A stretch of DNA of 64,000 bases from Haliotis asinina. Taxonomy: Eukaryota; Mollusca; Gastropoda; Lepetellida; Haliotidae. Positions 1 to 12,678 of the stretch are shown one piece after another; the first letter of the stretch is position 1; each line of letters begins with the position of its first letter. The stretch is from positions 57,149,673 to 57,213,672 of the forward strand of contig NC_090288.1 in assembly GCF_037392515.1 (NCBI RefSeq), in the 5' to 3' direction. The position numbers and the translations under genes were made by a program. Under the pieces are notes generated by a model, which saw nothing but the letters and a program-made list of their open reading frames with translations, ran no database searches and was not told the origin of the DNA.

Positions 1-2929
1 GTTCACATCCATATTAGTGCCGTTATCTGTGACATGGACTGGGGGTAATCAATCCATCGATATGTCATCTCAGTAAAATTGATCTTATTTTTCGATCAAG
101 TATTCCTTAAATAAATACTTCATGAGTCGTATGTGGCATCAACTTAACAATAGCATGACGACCAGTTGTCAACTGTACCTAGCGACTCCTTGTCAACTGT
201 ACCAGACAATCATTTGTGAACTGTACGAAACAAAATATGGTTTGTCAAAAGTACATATAACCAAGACTGATACGTAGCACTATGGCGTGTTTGTAACAAT
301 GTTTGGATTAGCTACAATGTCACGTCAGTTAACGTCACACTACCTGGTACTGTTGCAATACCGACCCTATTAACATTACTGTCTTATAGCAGTTAACGTT
401 AAAATGCTACGGCAGTTAACGCCACAACGCTAAGACAAAACACGTTGCAACGGTACACCAGAGGATGTTGCAATGCCTGGCACGTTAACAATACAATACT
501 TTACACTAGCTTGCGATACATTGCTATATCAATCAACGTGACCAAACTACATCAGTTCACGATACAATGTCATGATATTAACTTGACCTATTCACGTCAC
601 ACCTGTAGCGAAATAATAACACGTTTTTTTTATCTGGTAACATGCCTGAACACAGTGAAATATCAGATTACATTATATTGGCTCGTTACTAAACGCTACA
701 ATGGTACATTTGTAAATATTATACCTATTCTGAGAAAGAAAAATGTTGCCATATTCGTTATATCGCTCCATCAATATCACTCGTGTCCTTCAAGCACTTT
801 CGAACATTGATTTCACCAGATGTCAAAAATATGTCATGGTACCTGCATTGCACTGAACGTCAGTTTTGTCACTGATCCGTCAAATTGGAAATGACCTTCA
901 CATTTCCTTTAGTGTCATGTTAGAATCTGGCAAGTACCACACAGACAAACTTCCGTGTTACGAGAGTGCAAGACATTGTTATCCGTAAAGTCTGTCTATA
1001 ATGACCATCAGATATCCATCATGAACTTTGTGAAACCGTTCACATTCGGCATGGACATGCTCTTTCCTGTTATTGATGAAGTGTATGTTGTAACACCCGA
1101 GATATGGTTGAAATACAGACAGTCAGACAGATAGATATAAAGTAACACGTATGTTATAAATTTCAAAGCATGTCTTTATGTTTCTTAACACCGCATCATT
1201 GTCTCCCGTAAATCTTAACAAATGACTAGTTTTTAACAGTTTGCAGCGTACTTTAGAATGTAAATATTTTATGTCAGGTCTTGTAATATCCAGTCTGTCT
1301 GTTATGATGACCTGAATATTCAGGTCCGAATGCACTGGTATTACTACAGAGAAAGACATTTCAGCTCCACCGTCATGAAAATAAGTTAATTGCCTCTATT
1401 CATGTTTCCTAGTGAATACACATGTGTTCATACAGTGTCCCTGTAAATCTTCTTAGTCGGAAATATGAAACACGTGTGTGCAAAAACCTGTGGAATTAAA
1501 CAGACACTTTCAGGACCAAAGTAGCAAATAACGTGCACATGTTCCCGAACCCTCTTGTCCAGGATAAGCGGACTAGCATCTTCAAACAACGGTACATCTG
1601 GGAAAGCTGTTAATTCAGAATAATGCATCACAGATTGTAGCAATGACGGTCGCCTGGATTTACTTCAAAGACCATTGATGTCCCGATACCGTAACTGATA
1701 AACCAATTAGATTATCTCACTTTCTCTATCTTGCTGCTGCACAATACAGAGTTTAATTGCAATGTAGTGTGTGAAATGCCAACATCACAAGATGTTCCGA
1801 GGTAACTTTAATTGTTAGATTACATATCTCTGCAGTCACGGTCGTTGATCCCAAACAATCTAACAATGAAAGAACAACCTAAATCCGTGATAATTTGACG
1901 ATAGCATAATAGATTGTTATTAGCCATTCTATCAAAAAAGATAAAATGACTGGCTGTCGGTATCTTTGATTTTAGGGGATACCTCTGGTGATCGTTAACA
2001 GGTCACTATGGGGTGATTGTTTGGTCCTTGGCGCCTCAAGGGTTAACGTCGAGGTCTTCTTAGCGCTTCGGGCTAATTGGTCATCTCTACAATGTGATCC
2101 GTCAATGGTCTGACGGCAATTAACCACTTAATTGTCAACAGTTGATGGATAATTACTCGCAGCAATCGGTTTTCTTTACGTTTTGCCTGTTGGACATGAC
2201 AAGGTGCGTTGGAAGGCAAGGCTGCCGAGGCTAACTAGGGTCAAGCGATGTTCCTATATGTATGTATTGTTAACTGGAGACTGGTCAAACTGGTCAGTGT
2301 AGTGTCTGTCCTGAAAAAATGCCAGCATGATCAAGTTACGTCATATTTGTTTTTGTTGATATTTATGATTCTGTCGTAACATTGTGTTGGGATTTTTCAT
2401 GACGAAAGACCCCTCAAGTTATAACAAACCAAAACATTGTAACTTGAATTCAAGACTGAATGTGGTGTTATCACGATTTCCTTTGTCACTTTAGGCTTAA
2501 TCCAGTCAATACAAACCCATTTTGCATATTTTCTGTTTTAACAATCTTTCCTGCAGCATGAAACCAGCAGACATTCTATTCCAGCATTGGACCAACATGT
2601 TGTGATGATGTTGCACAGCATTTTGGTTGCTGTGGCATCAAGAGAGTTGATGGTGCAGCATTGAAAGTAAAATATAGTCTAAATATATACAATAATCAAC
2701 AACATTTGTTCAAAATTTGCATTTACCAAATAAAAACAGTTTTCGTCTAAAACTCAGACAACACGAAAAGCAATTTAAAACTGCGAAAACTGAATTAACA
2801 AAACGTGTATAGTAAAGCCAAATGTTTGCATACCCTCTGAAGCTGACAAGATAATCCAAAGTAATCTGTTTGCAGGTTGATCATTAGCATGCCCTTTACC
2901 GACATATAGCTATTCATGCAAATCCTTGA
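1..2929. other. No recognisable gene
   Basis: I see no convincing coding exon, RNA gene or transposon here. A short degenerate tandem motif (TTGTCAACTGTAC-like) recurs about four times at roughly 165-250. A CAGTTAACGT-like motif recurs at about 325-420. The open frames in the stretch look random, rich in Ser, Leu, His and Cys and without domains. Confidence 0.5.
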
Positions 2930-3455
2930 TTGACCTACAAGAAACTAATCTTTCCACGAGCATAATGTTGTCATCCAAATCCCTCACTGTATATTAACCT
3001 TATCAGACCACTCATTTCAAGGAGCATAACCTCGACGCTCATCCTTCACTGAAGAACGGCTTTCATACACAAATCCTCTGCCGAAATAAAGTATCCTGAA
3101 ACAAATACTTTATATGAGCATATTCTTGTCAGACGAATCCTTCCCTGCATATTCAGACAGAACTTTTGCTGAAGCACAGTTTTCTCACACAAAGTCTTTT
3201 ACCATATTGAGGTCTTCACAGAACAACCCCTTACATGAATGCAGTCTCGTCAGACAAATCCTTTTTATCATACTGACCTTACCAGACAAATCCTTTATCA
3301 AACTGAGGTCTTTCCAGACAAATTCTTCACATTAGCACAGTCTTGTCACACAAATCCTTTACAAAATTGAGTTCTTCCCAGACTTATTCCTCACATGAAC
3401 ACAATCTCGTCAGATACATCCTTTACATCATACTGACCTTATCAGACAAATCATG
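2930..3455. repeat. Degenerate minisatellite, about 66-bp unit
   Basis: Diverged copies of a unit containing CAGACAAATCCTTTA, a CATACTGACCTTA-like block and TCACATGAACACAGTCTCGT follow each other head to tail. Open frames across it (3114-3525) are repeat-derived and not considered genes. Confidence 0.6.
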
Positions 3456-4778
3456 GAGAATATCCTACATACACGTCTTTTACAGAAGTGACATTTTCCA
3501 ACAGAAAACAGAACATGTGTTGTGATACTACCCTCACCACAACTATTGCCACCTGTATCAAAAGTACGTTTCATCCCTGCATGGACATCTGAAGCAGACA
3601 GAATACACCCTATGGATTCTGTCACGCTACATATATTTTTCTAGGTTCATTTCCTTACACCGGTCTCCTTTCTGAAACATATACCGTCACTGAGGACACG
3701 GATTAATTACCTTAACGCATCGGTTTAAACCGCAGTCTCGTTCACAGTGAAGAAGCAATGTCTGTTTTGACTCGACGGGGCATGCATCCTATCAAGCTGT
3801 GTGGCCAACATTTCATATTGAAGTTCAACACAATCTTACGCCCAGCCTAATTCAAAATGGTCTTTAGTGCGTTCCCCTAAATTTATTTCATGAACAAACG
3901 GGCTGTCATCTTAATGTTTCTTCTCATCTGAAATCGCACTTGTCGACATCAAGTCTATGATAGAATCTTTCGTTCGAGAAAAAAAGATTAATCTTCACAA
4001 TGATCCAAGCGTTTCTGTTGCCCCTCATTGTGGGACATATTCTGTGAAAGATATATATGGGTTATAAACCCATGATGGGCTCTCACACGGTACAAAGGCG
4101 TTTATTACATGCTTAAGGTTAACTTAATCAGAATCTCAGTGCGTGGACAATTACATGATGTCACAATGCATAATACTCATAGGTACTCTATGAAGCCGGC
4201 GTCCCTGTTTCACCTATAAATCATGTAAGTCTCATCTCTGGGGTATTACATAACATCCGGTGATAATGTATCTGGTAGGATATTTTATTTTCTGGCTTAA
4301 GTTTTACTTCAGCAGCAATAAGACAATTTTACTGTGTCCAATATGGCAGGAGAGAGGACATATAAAGGTATGACACGACAATTAAACCCCGTTTAGTGTA
4401 ATTGGAGGTTATTTACCAGAAAGGTGACACAATTATTCTTTCCGACTTCTCGGTAATCTGTCAGAGTAACAGGTGGAAGATGAAGAAATAATGTGACTCG
4501 AAGTTCTGTTTATGGCAGGTGTGATAAAACTGTCATCAACAAAAGGTAAAAAAGACATAAAGAAAGAAACAGATTAACGACTGTGTGAATGGGAAAACCA
4601 ACAGATTTACTACACCTGACTATTTTCCTAATCAATGTAAAGTAAAAGGTAGGTATTATTGCTATATTTATGTGATATTACCCAAAGATCGTTTTCAGTG
4701 AGGAAACGTTGCACTGAGTTTGATCAGTTCTATTTGCTGTCTCATTCGACCTGATATTTACAGAAATTAATATTCACT
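3456..4778. other. No recognisable gene
   Basis: AT-rich unique sequence with no motif or domain I can name. It lies upstream of the SINE and the candidate exon at 4.8-5.1 kb, so it may be intron or upstream flank if that exon is real. Confidence 0.4.
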
Positions 4779-4936
4779 GGGTTAGCCTAGAGGTTATCTG
4801 TTGCCGAACAGTCAGGTTCGATTCCAAGCACAGGTACAAGATATGATGTCAGTTTCTGGTGTCCCCTGAAGTGATATTGCTGGAACACTGCTAATAAATA
4901 TATTGATCACTCTACTCACTCACTCACTCACTCACT
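4779..4936 (+). repeat. tRNA-derived SINE, family A
   Basis: Family A is defined here. The 5' part is tRNA-like, with an A-box-like GTTAGCCTAGAGGTTA and a B-box-like GGTTCGATTCC. The body carries a GGTACAA and TTTCTGGTGTCCCC segment. The tail is TGATATTGCTGGAACACTGC followed by CTCACTCAC repeats. The RNA polymerase III promoter boxes give the orientation. Such SINEs are moved by the reverse transcriptase of a partner LINE. Confidence 0.75.
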
Positions 4937-4941
4937 GATAG

Positions 4942-5110
4942 TCTCGGAGTCGTATTTGCCCCAGATGTCATTGATGGCATCAGCAGAGGGAAAGCTAAAC
5001 ATAGGTCATGGTTTGCCAGGTATGGTGCTGACGAATCAAGGATGTCTATACATGATCAGCGGATCCTGACACGACTAAAGGACATAACTGTTCTGGGAAT
5101 GGAGTTGCGT
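4942..5110 (+). CDS. Candidate internal coding exon, unknown protein
   Basis: The stretch is bounded by an AG acceptor at 4940-4941, after a pyrimidine-containing CTCACTCA run, and a strong GTAAGT donor at 5111-5116. Between them one frame is open for 56 codons (4943-5110), with a balanced Asp, Glu, Gly, Ala, Arg and Lys composition unlike random frames nearby. It begins LGVVFAPDVIDG and ends ITVLGMELR. I do not recognise the family. A Trp-Phe pair followed by RILT and a Leu-rich strand could fit the second half of an Ig V-like domain, but that is speculation. The acceptor lies in the tail of the preceding SINE, so the exon may have gained a repeat-derived splice site. No neighbouring exon was found. 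Confidence 0.4.
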
Positions 5111-5501
5111 GTAAGTATCTGTTTTCTGTATTCAGAAATATTACTTACCACAAATCATTTGACTATGCCACGTACCCGATCATGCATTTGTTCTGATGGC
5201 TAGAGTGTGTTGAATTAGGTGAACTTAACATAAACGCCAACTTTACTAAATATATAATATTAATATGATTGAATCATAATGCATCATATACTACTGGGCA
5301 ATATCTTACATCCAGTGCACCACCTAAACGACAAATCACTCTTCCCAGTCTGAAACACAGTGAACACTTCGTTATGTCGAGATCGATTGGCCTGATGTGA
5401 TTGTAAAGTACTGATTCCATAATATATATACAGCTAACGAGTATTCCGTGACCGGTATGCCTAGCAGGAGGCAGTTTTGTCTTGCGTGTTGCTTAAAGCC
5501 G

Positions 5502-5596
5502 ACCTCAGCAACATAGCGTAAATGAGGGTCAACCAGACAATCCAGTGATCAACAGCATGAGCATCGCAACTGGGATACGAATATGTGTCAACCAAT
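5502..5596 (-). repeat. SINE family B fragment
   Basis: Family B body segment with CCAGACAATCCAGTGATCAA, CAGCATGAGCATCG and TGTGTCAACC, directly abutting the next family B copy. The 3' tail part is mostly lost. Confidence 0.6.
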
Positions 5597-5806
5597 GAGT
5601 GAGTGAGTTTCGTTGTACACCACACTCAGCAATATTCCATCTATATGGCGGTTTGCTGTATATAACCTAGTCTGGACCAAAGAATCAACTGATCAACAGC
5701 ATCAGTGTCGTTTTAATTGAGATACGATGACACGTGTCAACCAAGTGAGCGAGCCTGGCCACCCGATCCCGCTAATCGCCTCTTACGGTTAGTATGGATC
5801 TTCAGG
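5597..5806 (-). repeat. SINE family B
   Basis: Family B is defined here. Read on the plus strand it starts with GTGAGTGAGTTTCGTTGTAC, the reverse of the tail also found in family A. It continues through CAATATTCCATCTATATGGC, AATCAACTGATCAACAGCAT and GTGTCAACCAAG, and ends in CGCCTCTTACGG. On the minus strand the head looks tRNA-derived, with a GGTTCCCAATTG-type B box in better copies elsewhere. Confidence 0.75.
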
Positions 5807-6205
5807 AATGGTAAGAGGAAGTATACCCTGTAACACTGGATTTGACGAAAACGTACTGACATTTTCAAAACGTTGCTAGCTCGAACAGTCTTGGAATCGA
5901 GCTGGGGCTCGATGTAATATTACTTACGATGATATTGGTACTTCGACCACAAACTCGCGTCCAAGGAAGAAAGCGTTACATTCATGCAAAATCCTTTTGG
6001 TCAGCAATGTGTAGTAACCAGTCTTTATTTTATAAACTCGATGAAACTTGAACTTCATTTTCTATCCTTGAAGCGTGGTGGGGGGAAACCATCCGATTTA
6101 GTATATACCACAGGCTTCCACAACGCTCGCTTCACACACACAAACAAGCAACTTAAGCACAAACTACGGGGTCCGGTGGCAACTAACTGAAATTCGTTCC
6201 TTCTA

Positions 6206-6243
6206 TGACGTCACTGCAGGACTCTGGCGACAGAGTTACGTAA
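6206..6243. promoter_or_regulatory. CRE plus PAR-bZIP-like palindrome
   Basis: A full palindromic TGACGTCA at 6206-6213 is followed 22 bases later by TTACGTAA at 6236-6243. These are consensus sites for CREB/ATF and PAR-bZIP/E4BP4 factors. The flanks are CpG-containing. No TATA box or adjacent exon was identified, so a promoter or enhancer role is inference. Confidence 0.3.
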
Positions 6244-6408
6244 CCTGTCTGTGGTTTCGTTTGCGGGCGAGAGAGAAGCAGACGGCTTTTAGCAACTTCT
6301 AAGCGCTTGGTATAAGAATGGTGTTCTGTTTATGACTTACCAGAAATCTTTCATATGCAGTGGTACAAAGAGTACCAAAACATTGAGTTTAGTTGTTCTT
6401 TAACAAAT

Positions 6409-6736
6409 CTAGGGTCCAGATGAAACCCAGGGTCCAGACCAAACATTGTGTCCAGAAAGACCTGGGGTCCAGAACAAACATTGTGTCCAGAAAGACCTAG
6501 GGTCCAGAACAAACTAGGGTCCAGAACAAACCTTGTGTCCAGAAAGACTTAGGATCCAGAACAAACTAGGGTCCAGAACAACCCTTGTGTCCAGAAAGAC
6601 CTAGGATCCAGAACAAACTAGGGTCCAGAGGAAACCTTGTGTCCAGAAAGACCTCGGGTCCAGAACAAACCCTGTGTCCAGAAAGACCTAGGGTCCAGAG
6701 CAAACCTAGGATCCAGAGGAAACCTAGGGCCCAGAA
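6409..6736. repeat. Minisatellite, 17/18-bp alternating units
   Basis: Tandem alternation of CTAGGGTCCAGAACAAA and CCTTGTGTCCAGAAAGAC, making about 35-bp dimers, about nine dimers long. The GTCCAGA core is invariant while the rest varies. The open frames over it are artefacts of the repeat. Confidence 0.85.
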
Positions 6737-7919
6737 TCACCATTATCATTCCCGTGTCACACACATCACCATCGAATAAACAGTTTGTGTGTTGTAACCG
6801 CTACAAACATATTTCCTCTCAGCATATAAAGCTAAAAAGTAGAATTATTTACATGTACTTACATCCAAGAATGCATTACTCCATCACCCACTTGATTTCT
6901 GAACTGTTTACTCAAACATAATATGTACATAGTTCATGCAATTGCCAACTCATCCTAAAGAAATGTACACTAAAGCCACTTCTATATTACACTCGACCGG
7001 GGCTGCATGTCTACGCCTTGCAGCCCCGACTGCATGTTCTTTCATACAATCGTAAAAGAGGTGTACCCAAACTATGAAGTGTGAGACGTAACCACATTGT
7101 CGCGATTGTGTTATGTTTACCGATGATATTGACTCGTGTACATTGCAGTACTGATTGACACTGTCGCCCAACATAGGAAACAATTGTATACCTCTACACC
7201 CAGTCTGTTTCTATTAACATTTCATTCATGGTAACATTTCCCACACTGTATATTTCACGGATGATTGACAGGTCGTCATGTCGAGAGCACCTGCTATTGA
7301 CATGCCCTTATAGAGACAGGAATGCTGACCACTTGTAAGTTTCACCTGGACACAGGTAGTTAAGTGGTCAATGCTACACATATTTCCGAATGGCACGCTA
7401 TGCAGGGCTACTTAAAACGGCGAAGGGGTCTCAACAAACCTCTCCTAAACATTTCTGAATATATTATACAGGTGATGTTTATGTTGAACAGACAGTGTAG
7501 ATTGCTGCTCACAAAGGGTTAGCATGAAGTTGGAAGGATTAGGCATCGGCGCATCACTTTTATTTGTGCTCGTAACGATTTTTATTGCCATTATATAAAC
7601 TAATATGGACTTTGCTGCGTCCAGATAATCCATTTGTTCACTATAAGAATGAGTGTCTGGAAGAGCGAGTGTGACTCAACCTACAAGTCATTAATACGTG
7701 CTAAAGTTCCCAAGCTGTATTTCTGAGAGGAAAAAAAACCCAGAAATGTGTTCTTTCCCCGTCACTTTTTTCTATCAAAAATATTTTAAAAACCCTACCG
7801 CCCTCGTATCCTTTGAAAGAAATGTGCCCGAGAAACATTTAACTTTCATGCAGCCTTAAAAGTCCTATTTTTGACGTTCCCGAAGTCAGTATGTTATTAT
7901 TTCTATATTGCACTATGTT
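6737..7919. other. No recognisable gene
   Basis: Unique sequence without recognisable domains, splice-bounded frames or repeats. Short frames at 6950-7183 and 7445-7633 (minus strand) look random. Confidence 0.45.
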
Positions 7920-8216
7920 CCACGGCAATGGTTGGTGTGACGTGTGCCCGTGCATGTGGTGCATGAGTCTGGGTAGGTGTGTCGGGTGTGAGATTCGTGT
8001 GTGGGTGGGTAGGGTATGTTGTCTGTGTATGTATTTCGTGCGTGTATTGTGGTGTGTTTGTTCCTGTGTGTCGATGTGGTGTGGTGTGGCATGGTGTGGT
8101 GTGGCGTGTATGTTCCCTTGTGCGTTTAGCGTGACGTTCAGATGTTGTCGGGTGTGTGGATCTAATGTGTGTTGTTATGGTGTGGTGACTGCGGCGATAG
8201 GACGTGTGGAGTAGGG
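7920..8216. repeat. GT-rich low-complexity tract
   Basis: A plus strand extremely rich in G and T (TGTGGTGTGGTGTGGCATGG and similar), apparently grown from TGTG/GGTG slippage. Long open frames on both strands here (7891-8214 plus, 7903-8256 minus) arise from the base bias. Confidence 0.8.
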
Positions 8217-9269
8217 CAGAATGGGTGCGTGGGGTGGGACAGGAGTGTGAACTCAAGGAAGATATCTCTCATAAGACAGACGTGACAAGGCCAAGGCATG
8301 ACCCTCCAATTCGGGGAACGTCCACATCGCAGTGTTCCTGATGGGATCAAACAAGGTTATTAACGCACCGATCAGATCCCATAAAACATAAATACTGCGG
8401 CCAGCGTTAAGTCTATGCATAATCAAGTGTCAGTTCCCAATACTTATTGATCAGGTATCTTACAGATTTACAGGTATATCACGACTGACCTGACACAGGG
8501 ACAATACCCGACACAATGTGTTCAGTAAAACGAGATATGCTGAACAATGGCGTCCATCAAGAACACTGACCGAGCCGGATGTACTTACACTCTGATTTCC
8601 TGTACTCTACAATACAAACAACTAAATCAGCAGACAATTCCCCATAAAAAAGATAGACGTCCATTTTTTATGTGTTTAAGTGTCAGTGGCAATACGAACG
8701 GGAAACCGTCGACGATGTCGTGGTGATGTGCACAGTGTGTGCAAGTATGTGGTCAGCGGGAGGTCAGCTGGGCTTTATTTATGTCGAGATGAAAAATATA
8801 CACTTCTGACACTTTGATCACACCCAAGATACACACACAATGGACTGTTCCCAATCGGATGATTCCGCTGCGTACTTTATACCGAGAGAGAGGAGACATT
8901 TGCATTATTAACGATAACAGATTATTTATTTAACAACACATCCTGCTATTGTTCTTTAGCTCCTTGGCTAAAATTAGGTAGAGACGTCCAGAGAAAGCTA
9001 ACGAACCAGGTTTAAGCTTTTAATCAGGTCAAGAGTGTCGTAATGTTGTATTGGGTTGTATGGTAGTCACATAAGAATTCCGTTACACGTATTAATATAT
9101 TCGCGCTCCACCAGAATTCTTTATGAAGACGTCTAAGTTCCTTACTGCATGACAAATAGAGGACACGAGTGTCGATCTAGTATTCTAGAGTGGTCCGAAA
9201 TTCAATCACAAGATGTTCAAAGGCATGTTTGTATTTATTTCTAATGATTATTACCTCGTGTCTTTTGTT
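8217..9269. other. No recognisable gene
   Basis: A 59-codon ATG frame at 8547-8726 with a good start context (AACAATGG) lies here, but its composition and lack of domains give no reason to call it a gene. Nothing else recognised. Confidence 0.4.
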
Positions 9270-9420
9270 TCATTGTTGTGTAATGCTGCACTCAGGTATG
9301 GCGGGGGTTTATAAATAATGGAGTCTAAACTAAACAATCCAGTGATTGATGTCATGAGTATCGCTCTGCACGACTGAGATACAATGACATGTGCCAACCA
9401 AATCTCTGTCTCTGACCACC
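9270..9420 (-). repeat. SINE family B, decayed
   Basis: Recognised by GCACTCAGGTATGGCGG, AACAATCCAGTGATTGATG, GAGTATCGCTCTGC and CAATGACATGTGCCAACCAA. It lacks the CTCAC tail. Confidence 0.65.
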
Positions 9421-10418
9421 TTGTCAAGTTATACTGATAGGTGCGGCGATAAATAACAAACAAACATGGCTCTTTGAACAAAACTTTGACCTAAACACAG
9501 AATGAACAGACTCGAGAACACAGAACTTAAAACACTTCTTCTGTGATCTACATTCCTGCGATCTGCATTAGGCACAATCCCAACGTAGCGACATGCCAAA
9601 AATGTGTATGTTATTAATAGCATCATTATACGCAGAGTGGTGCATGCATCTCTAGAACGTATAGCTACATGTACTTACAACACGATACTGGTTTAACATT
9701 AACTGCGACTAAGGCTCCCAATGAGTCAATACTTATGGTCATCTAGTCTGTCTCAGAGTCCCGGAACTGCATTGTTGTTCCAGTCAACCCTTTCTGCAAA
9801 GCTCTAAATGAAGGAAGTCTAGATTTCCCCATGTTCTTAATCTCCCATCTCATGTGAATGTTGAGCGAACATTATTTTAAACACTCAATGATGGTGCCTT
9901 AATTTGTTAATGACACCTGTTTCCCTGACCTCGTTAGCACAATGGGTACAGTTAAACCACCGTCTCAGTATACTAATTCAGTTCCAATCTAATTAAAGTT
10001 CGTATAATCTAAGACAGTAGCGTATATCAAACTGCGTTGGGCTTTGACCAAATGTGTGAAGGTCTCCCACAGGACATTCGTTAACGCCTATATCTCAATG
10101 TTTCGTTTGAGGACAATGTAACGCTGAAAGAATAAATACCGGTCCTATGGCTAAGTCGTCAGAGGCAAACATACACTCGACAGTGTCAGGACTTACATTT
10201 AACAAGGTGTACCCTAATATAGCTTATCATGCTTCATGGCGTCATTGGTAACCGACATCGAGACAACCGAATTCGAAAAAACGAGAGTCGACCCACATAC
10301 AATACAACCCTGATCAAACAAAAACTGCACATTACCTGTATAACACCCCGTCTGGCAACACAGACAATTAAGGCTTGAAAACGAATACTCCGAAGAGAGG
10401 TGTTGGCGCGACCCCAGA
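9421..10418. other. No recognisable gene
   Basis: Unique sequence; no domain, exon or transposon signature seen. Confidence 0.45.
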
Positions 10419-10538
10419 TGACGTCACGCCTGGAAGTGTGTATGCTGGGGTATAATGATCAGTCAACAGCTCTCCAGCAGATTCACATCTCCAAAAGCAA
10501 ACTATCTACATTCCCTTATCACGCAAGAGGTCAACACA
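10419..10538 (+). promoter_or_regulatory. Candidate CRE/TATA promoter and first exon
   Basis: A palindromic TGACGTCA (10419-10426) lies about 25 bases upstream of a TATAAT box (10451-10456), which would place the start near 10480. About 60 bases further on there is a GTAAGT donor at 10539-10544 (AACACA then GTAAGT). The order CRE, TATA, short exon, donor is that of an inducible animal promoter with a noncoding first exon. No downstream coding exon was identified, so this is a motif-based prediction only. Confidence 0.3.
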
Positions 10539-10544
10539 GTAAGT

Positions 10545-12678
10545 CCCTCATGCGGCTTTCGCGATAAATAACAAAAGACAGGCCGAGGATATATTTGAGC
10601 TGGGATTTTAAGGACATGTCTTGTGACATTGACTCTGAGAAATAGTGGAATGTGCTAAGTCTAAATATACACACACGTTATGCAAAAGCCAGGGAATATT
10701 TACGTTGCTTATGCAATAACAGTAATGAAAGCCGGTAACCTCATGGGTGTCAAAGTTCACAACAAAGCATTTCACCTTACTGCAAATACAGTCGAACATC
10801 TTTGTGTGGAAGGAACCTGTGCAAATACTTCGACTTAGCCAAGGTTCGACGTAAACTACGAAATGAAAATTCATGAAAAGTATATATCTCGGGGCAACCG
10901 TAATGTTCGATACATCAACGTTCGACACAAATGTGCTTTGTACATAACACCTCGCTAAATATAATTCTTTTGTTGTTCTTTTTTCACCTGAAGGACCATG
11001 TCTGAAGTAATCTCCCCTGTCGAGGTCAAGAAACGTTAATGTAAGTATCGAAGACACATGCACAATGTAAAATGGATAATGTCAACGTGTTGTCAACTGT
11101 TTCGGTGAGGTACAGAGGGTGTTGTGTGTGCCTACGAAGTGTAGAGCCCACCCTGGGTGCGACCGGGGAATTGTTGCTGTGATTTTTTTCAGCAACATTG
11201 CAGTCAGTTGCTGGAGTCTAAGGCATGTATTAACCTGACCGAACCACCAAACATTGATGTAGACTGGATCTGGTCAAGGTCTTAAATAGTTTGTTTGCTA
11301 AAGAAGCCCGACCGACAAAATGCATTTCTTATATTTTAACACCACTACGACCTATTTTGATTTTGACCGAATCTGGAGTATAGAATCTCGAGTAGGGAAT
11401 CTGGAGTATAGGTATTGTTAGTTCTTACATCTGTTCGTTGGAACTAGTGCAAATCTGTTCTCCTACTGAAAAAATCTGTTGATATCTTTTCTTTTCTTGA
11501 TCATTCTTCCATGTGTGATCATCGAGCTGGTGTTCCGTTTTGAAAGAACCAAGATTTCCATGAACTACTACGGTGCAGCGCCGAAAGTTCAAATACGCAC
11601 GTAGCAGTTAACGTACAGATGTCACGACGTTCGAGAGACTCTGTGAACTAAATGAGTTACGATTGTCGTAAATCTACGGTAACATCCAACATTTGCTACT
11701 GCCGAAAGTGTCTGTGTTACCGTAAATGACTTACGCTTTTCATGAGTCGGTCGTCGTGTCTCGTATTAAAGATGTTGTTACGACAATGATATTAAGATAG
11801 GAGTTTGCTTTGTGAAACGAGACATATATACACTACATTCGAGCACCACGTGTGCCGTTGTTTATTTGACTGGTTGCTGTGACGTGTAACGCCAAAAGGG
11901 TGTCCGAGTACTCCATTGATACCCAGCTCGCCTCAATCAAACCTGGACGAATAATTCCTGGTGTCATATGCGCACCAAACACACAAGACCAGCACCATCA
12001 GTGTTGACCGTATGTGTCATCTATACTGTTATCCGCGTACCTTTATCACGACTTCGTGTTAAACCTGACACGCAATTCTAACATGAAGCACCAAAACACC
12101 ATCCCTTAAGGAAGAAAACAATTACACGCTTAGCAAACAACAAAGGACACAAAACACACCTGAATGCGTTGTTATATCGCCCGGAGGGGCCATTTTTTCA
12201 TTTGCTCCGGGAGCTCCTCGGCGTACAACAGTATGGGGCATTAAGCGGCGGGAACGAGCTTGCCTTGATGTATCTATCCGAGTCTATATACTCATCTATG
12301 AAGTATTTGTTCAGGTTTACGATCCGTGATACTCCAGACCCCTAGAGTGTCTCGCATTTGTGGACGATTTCGTGTCTGGATGAGGGGTGACGTAAGGCCT
12401 TTACCGGTCCCCTTTTGATGTACATCTGGTGGAAATTATTAAGCCGTCAGTCCTTTTGTCATTTCATTACTTAGAGATGTAACGTTACGCTGTTTTACGC
12501 GTTGTGTCTGTTTAAAAAGAAACGTTTCGCTGGAGGACAAAATCCAATCAGGAATTTGTAATGCGGTAACGTTATGTCGCGTTTGGAAAATAAAACATAT
12601 TCTCTTGCAAACTGTTCATATTTGAATATGTCATAAGCATATTTATTCCCCATTATAATACACTAGAGGGACACTAGA
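10545..12678. other. No recognisable gene
   Basis: A 151-codon minus-strand open frame (10608-11063) is the longest here. It shows no domain and about one frame of that size is expected by chance in a window this large. If the 10.4-kb promoter is real, this stretch would be its first intron. Confidence 0.4.

Noticed and set aside
5918..5990. Minus-strand exon ending at a GTAAGT near 5925
   Set aside because: The frame is only about 20 codons between stops and has no acceptor.
7891..8256. Overlapping 107- and 117-codon frames on both strands
   Set aside because: Produced by strong GT bias; low complexity.
8547..8726. 59-codon ATG frame with good start context
   Set aside because: Frames of this size are frequent by chance; no signal peptide, domain or splice evidence.
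10608..11063. 151-codon minus-strand open frame
   Set aside because: No domain, random-looking composition, and about one frame of this length is expected by chance in 64 kb.
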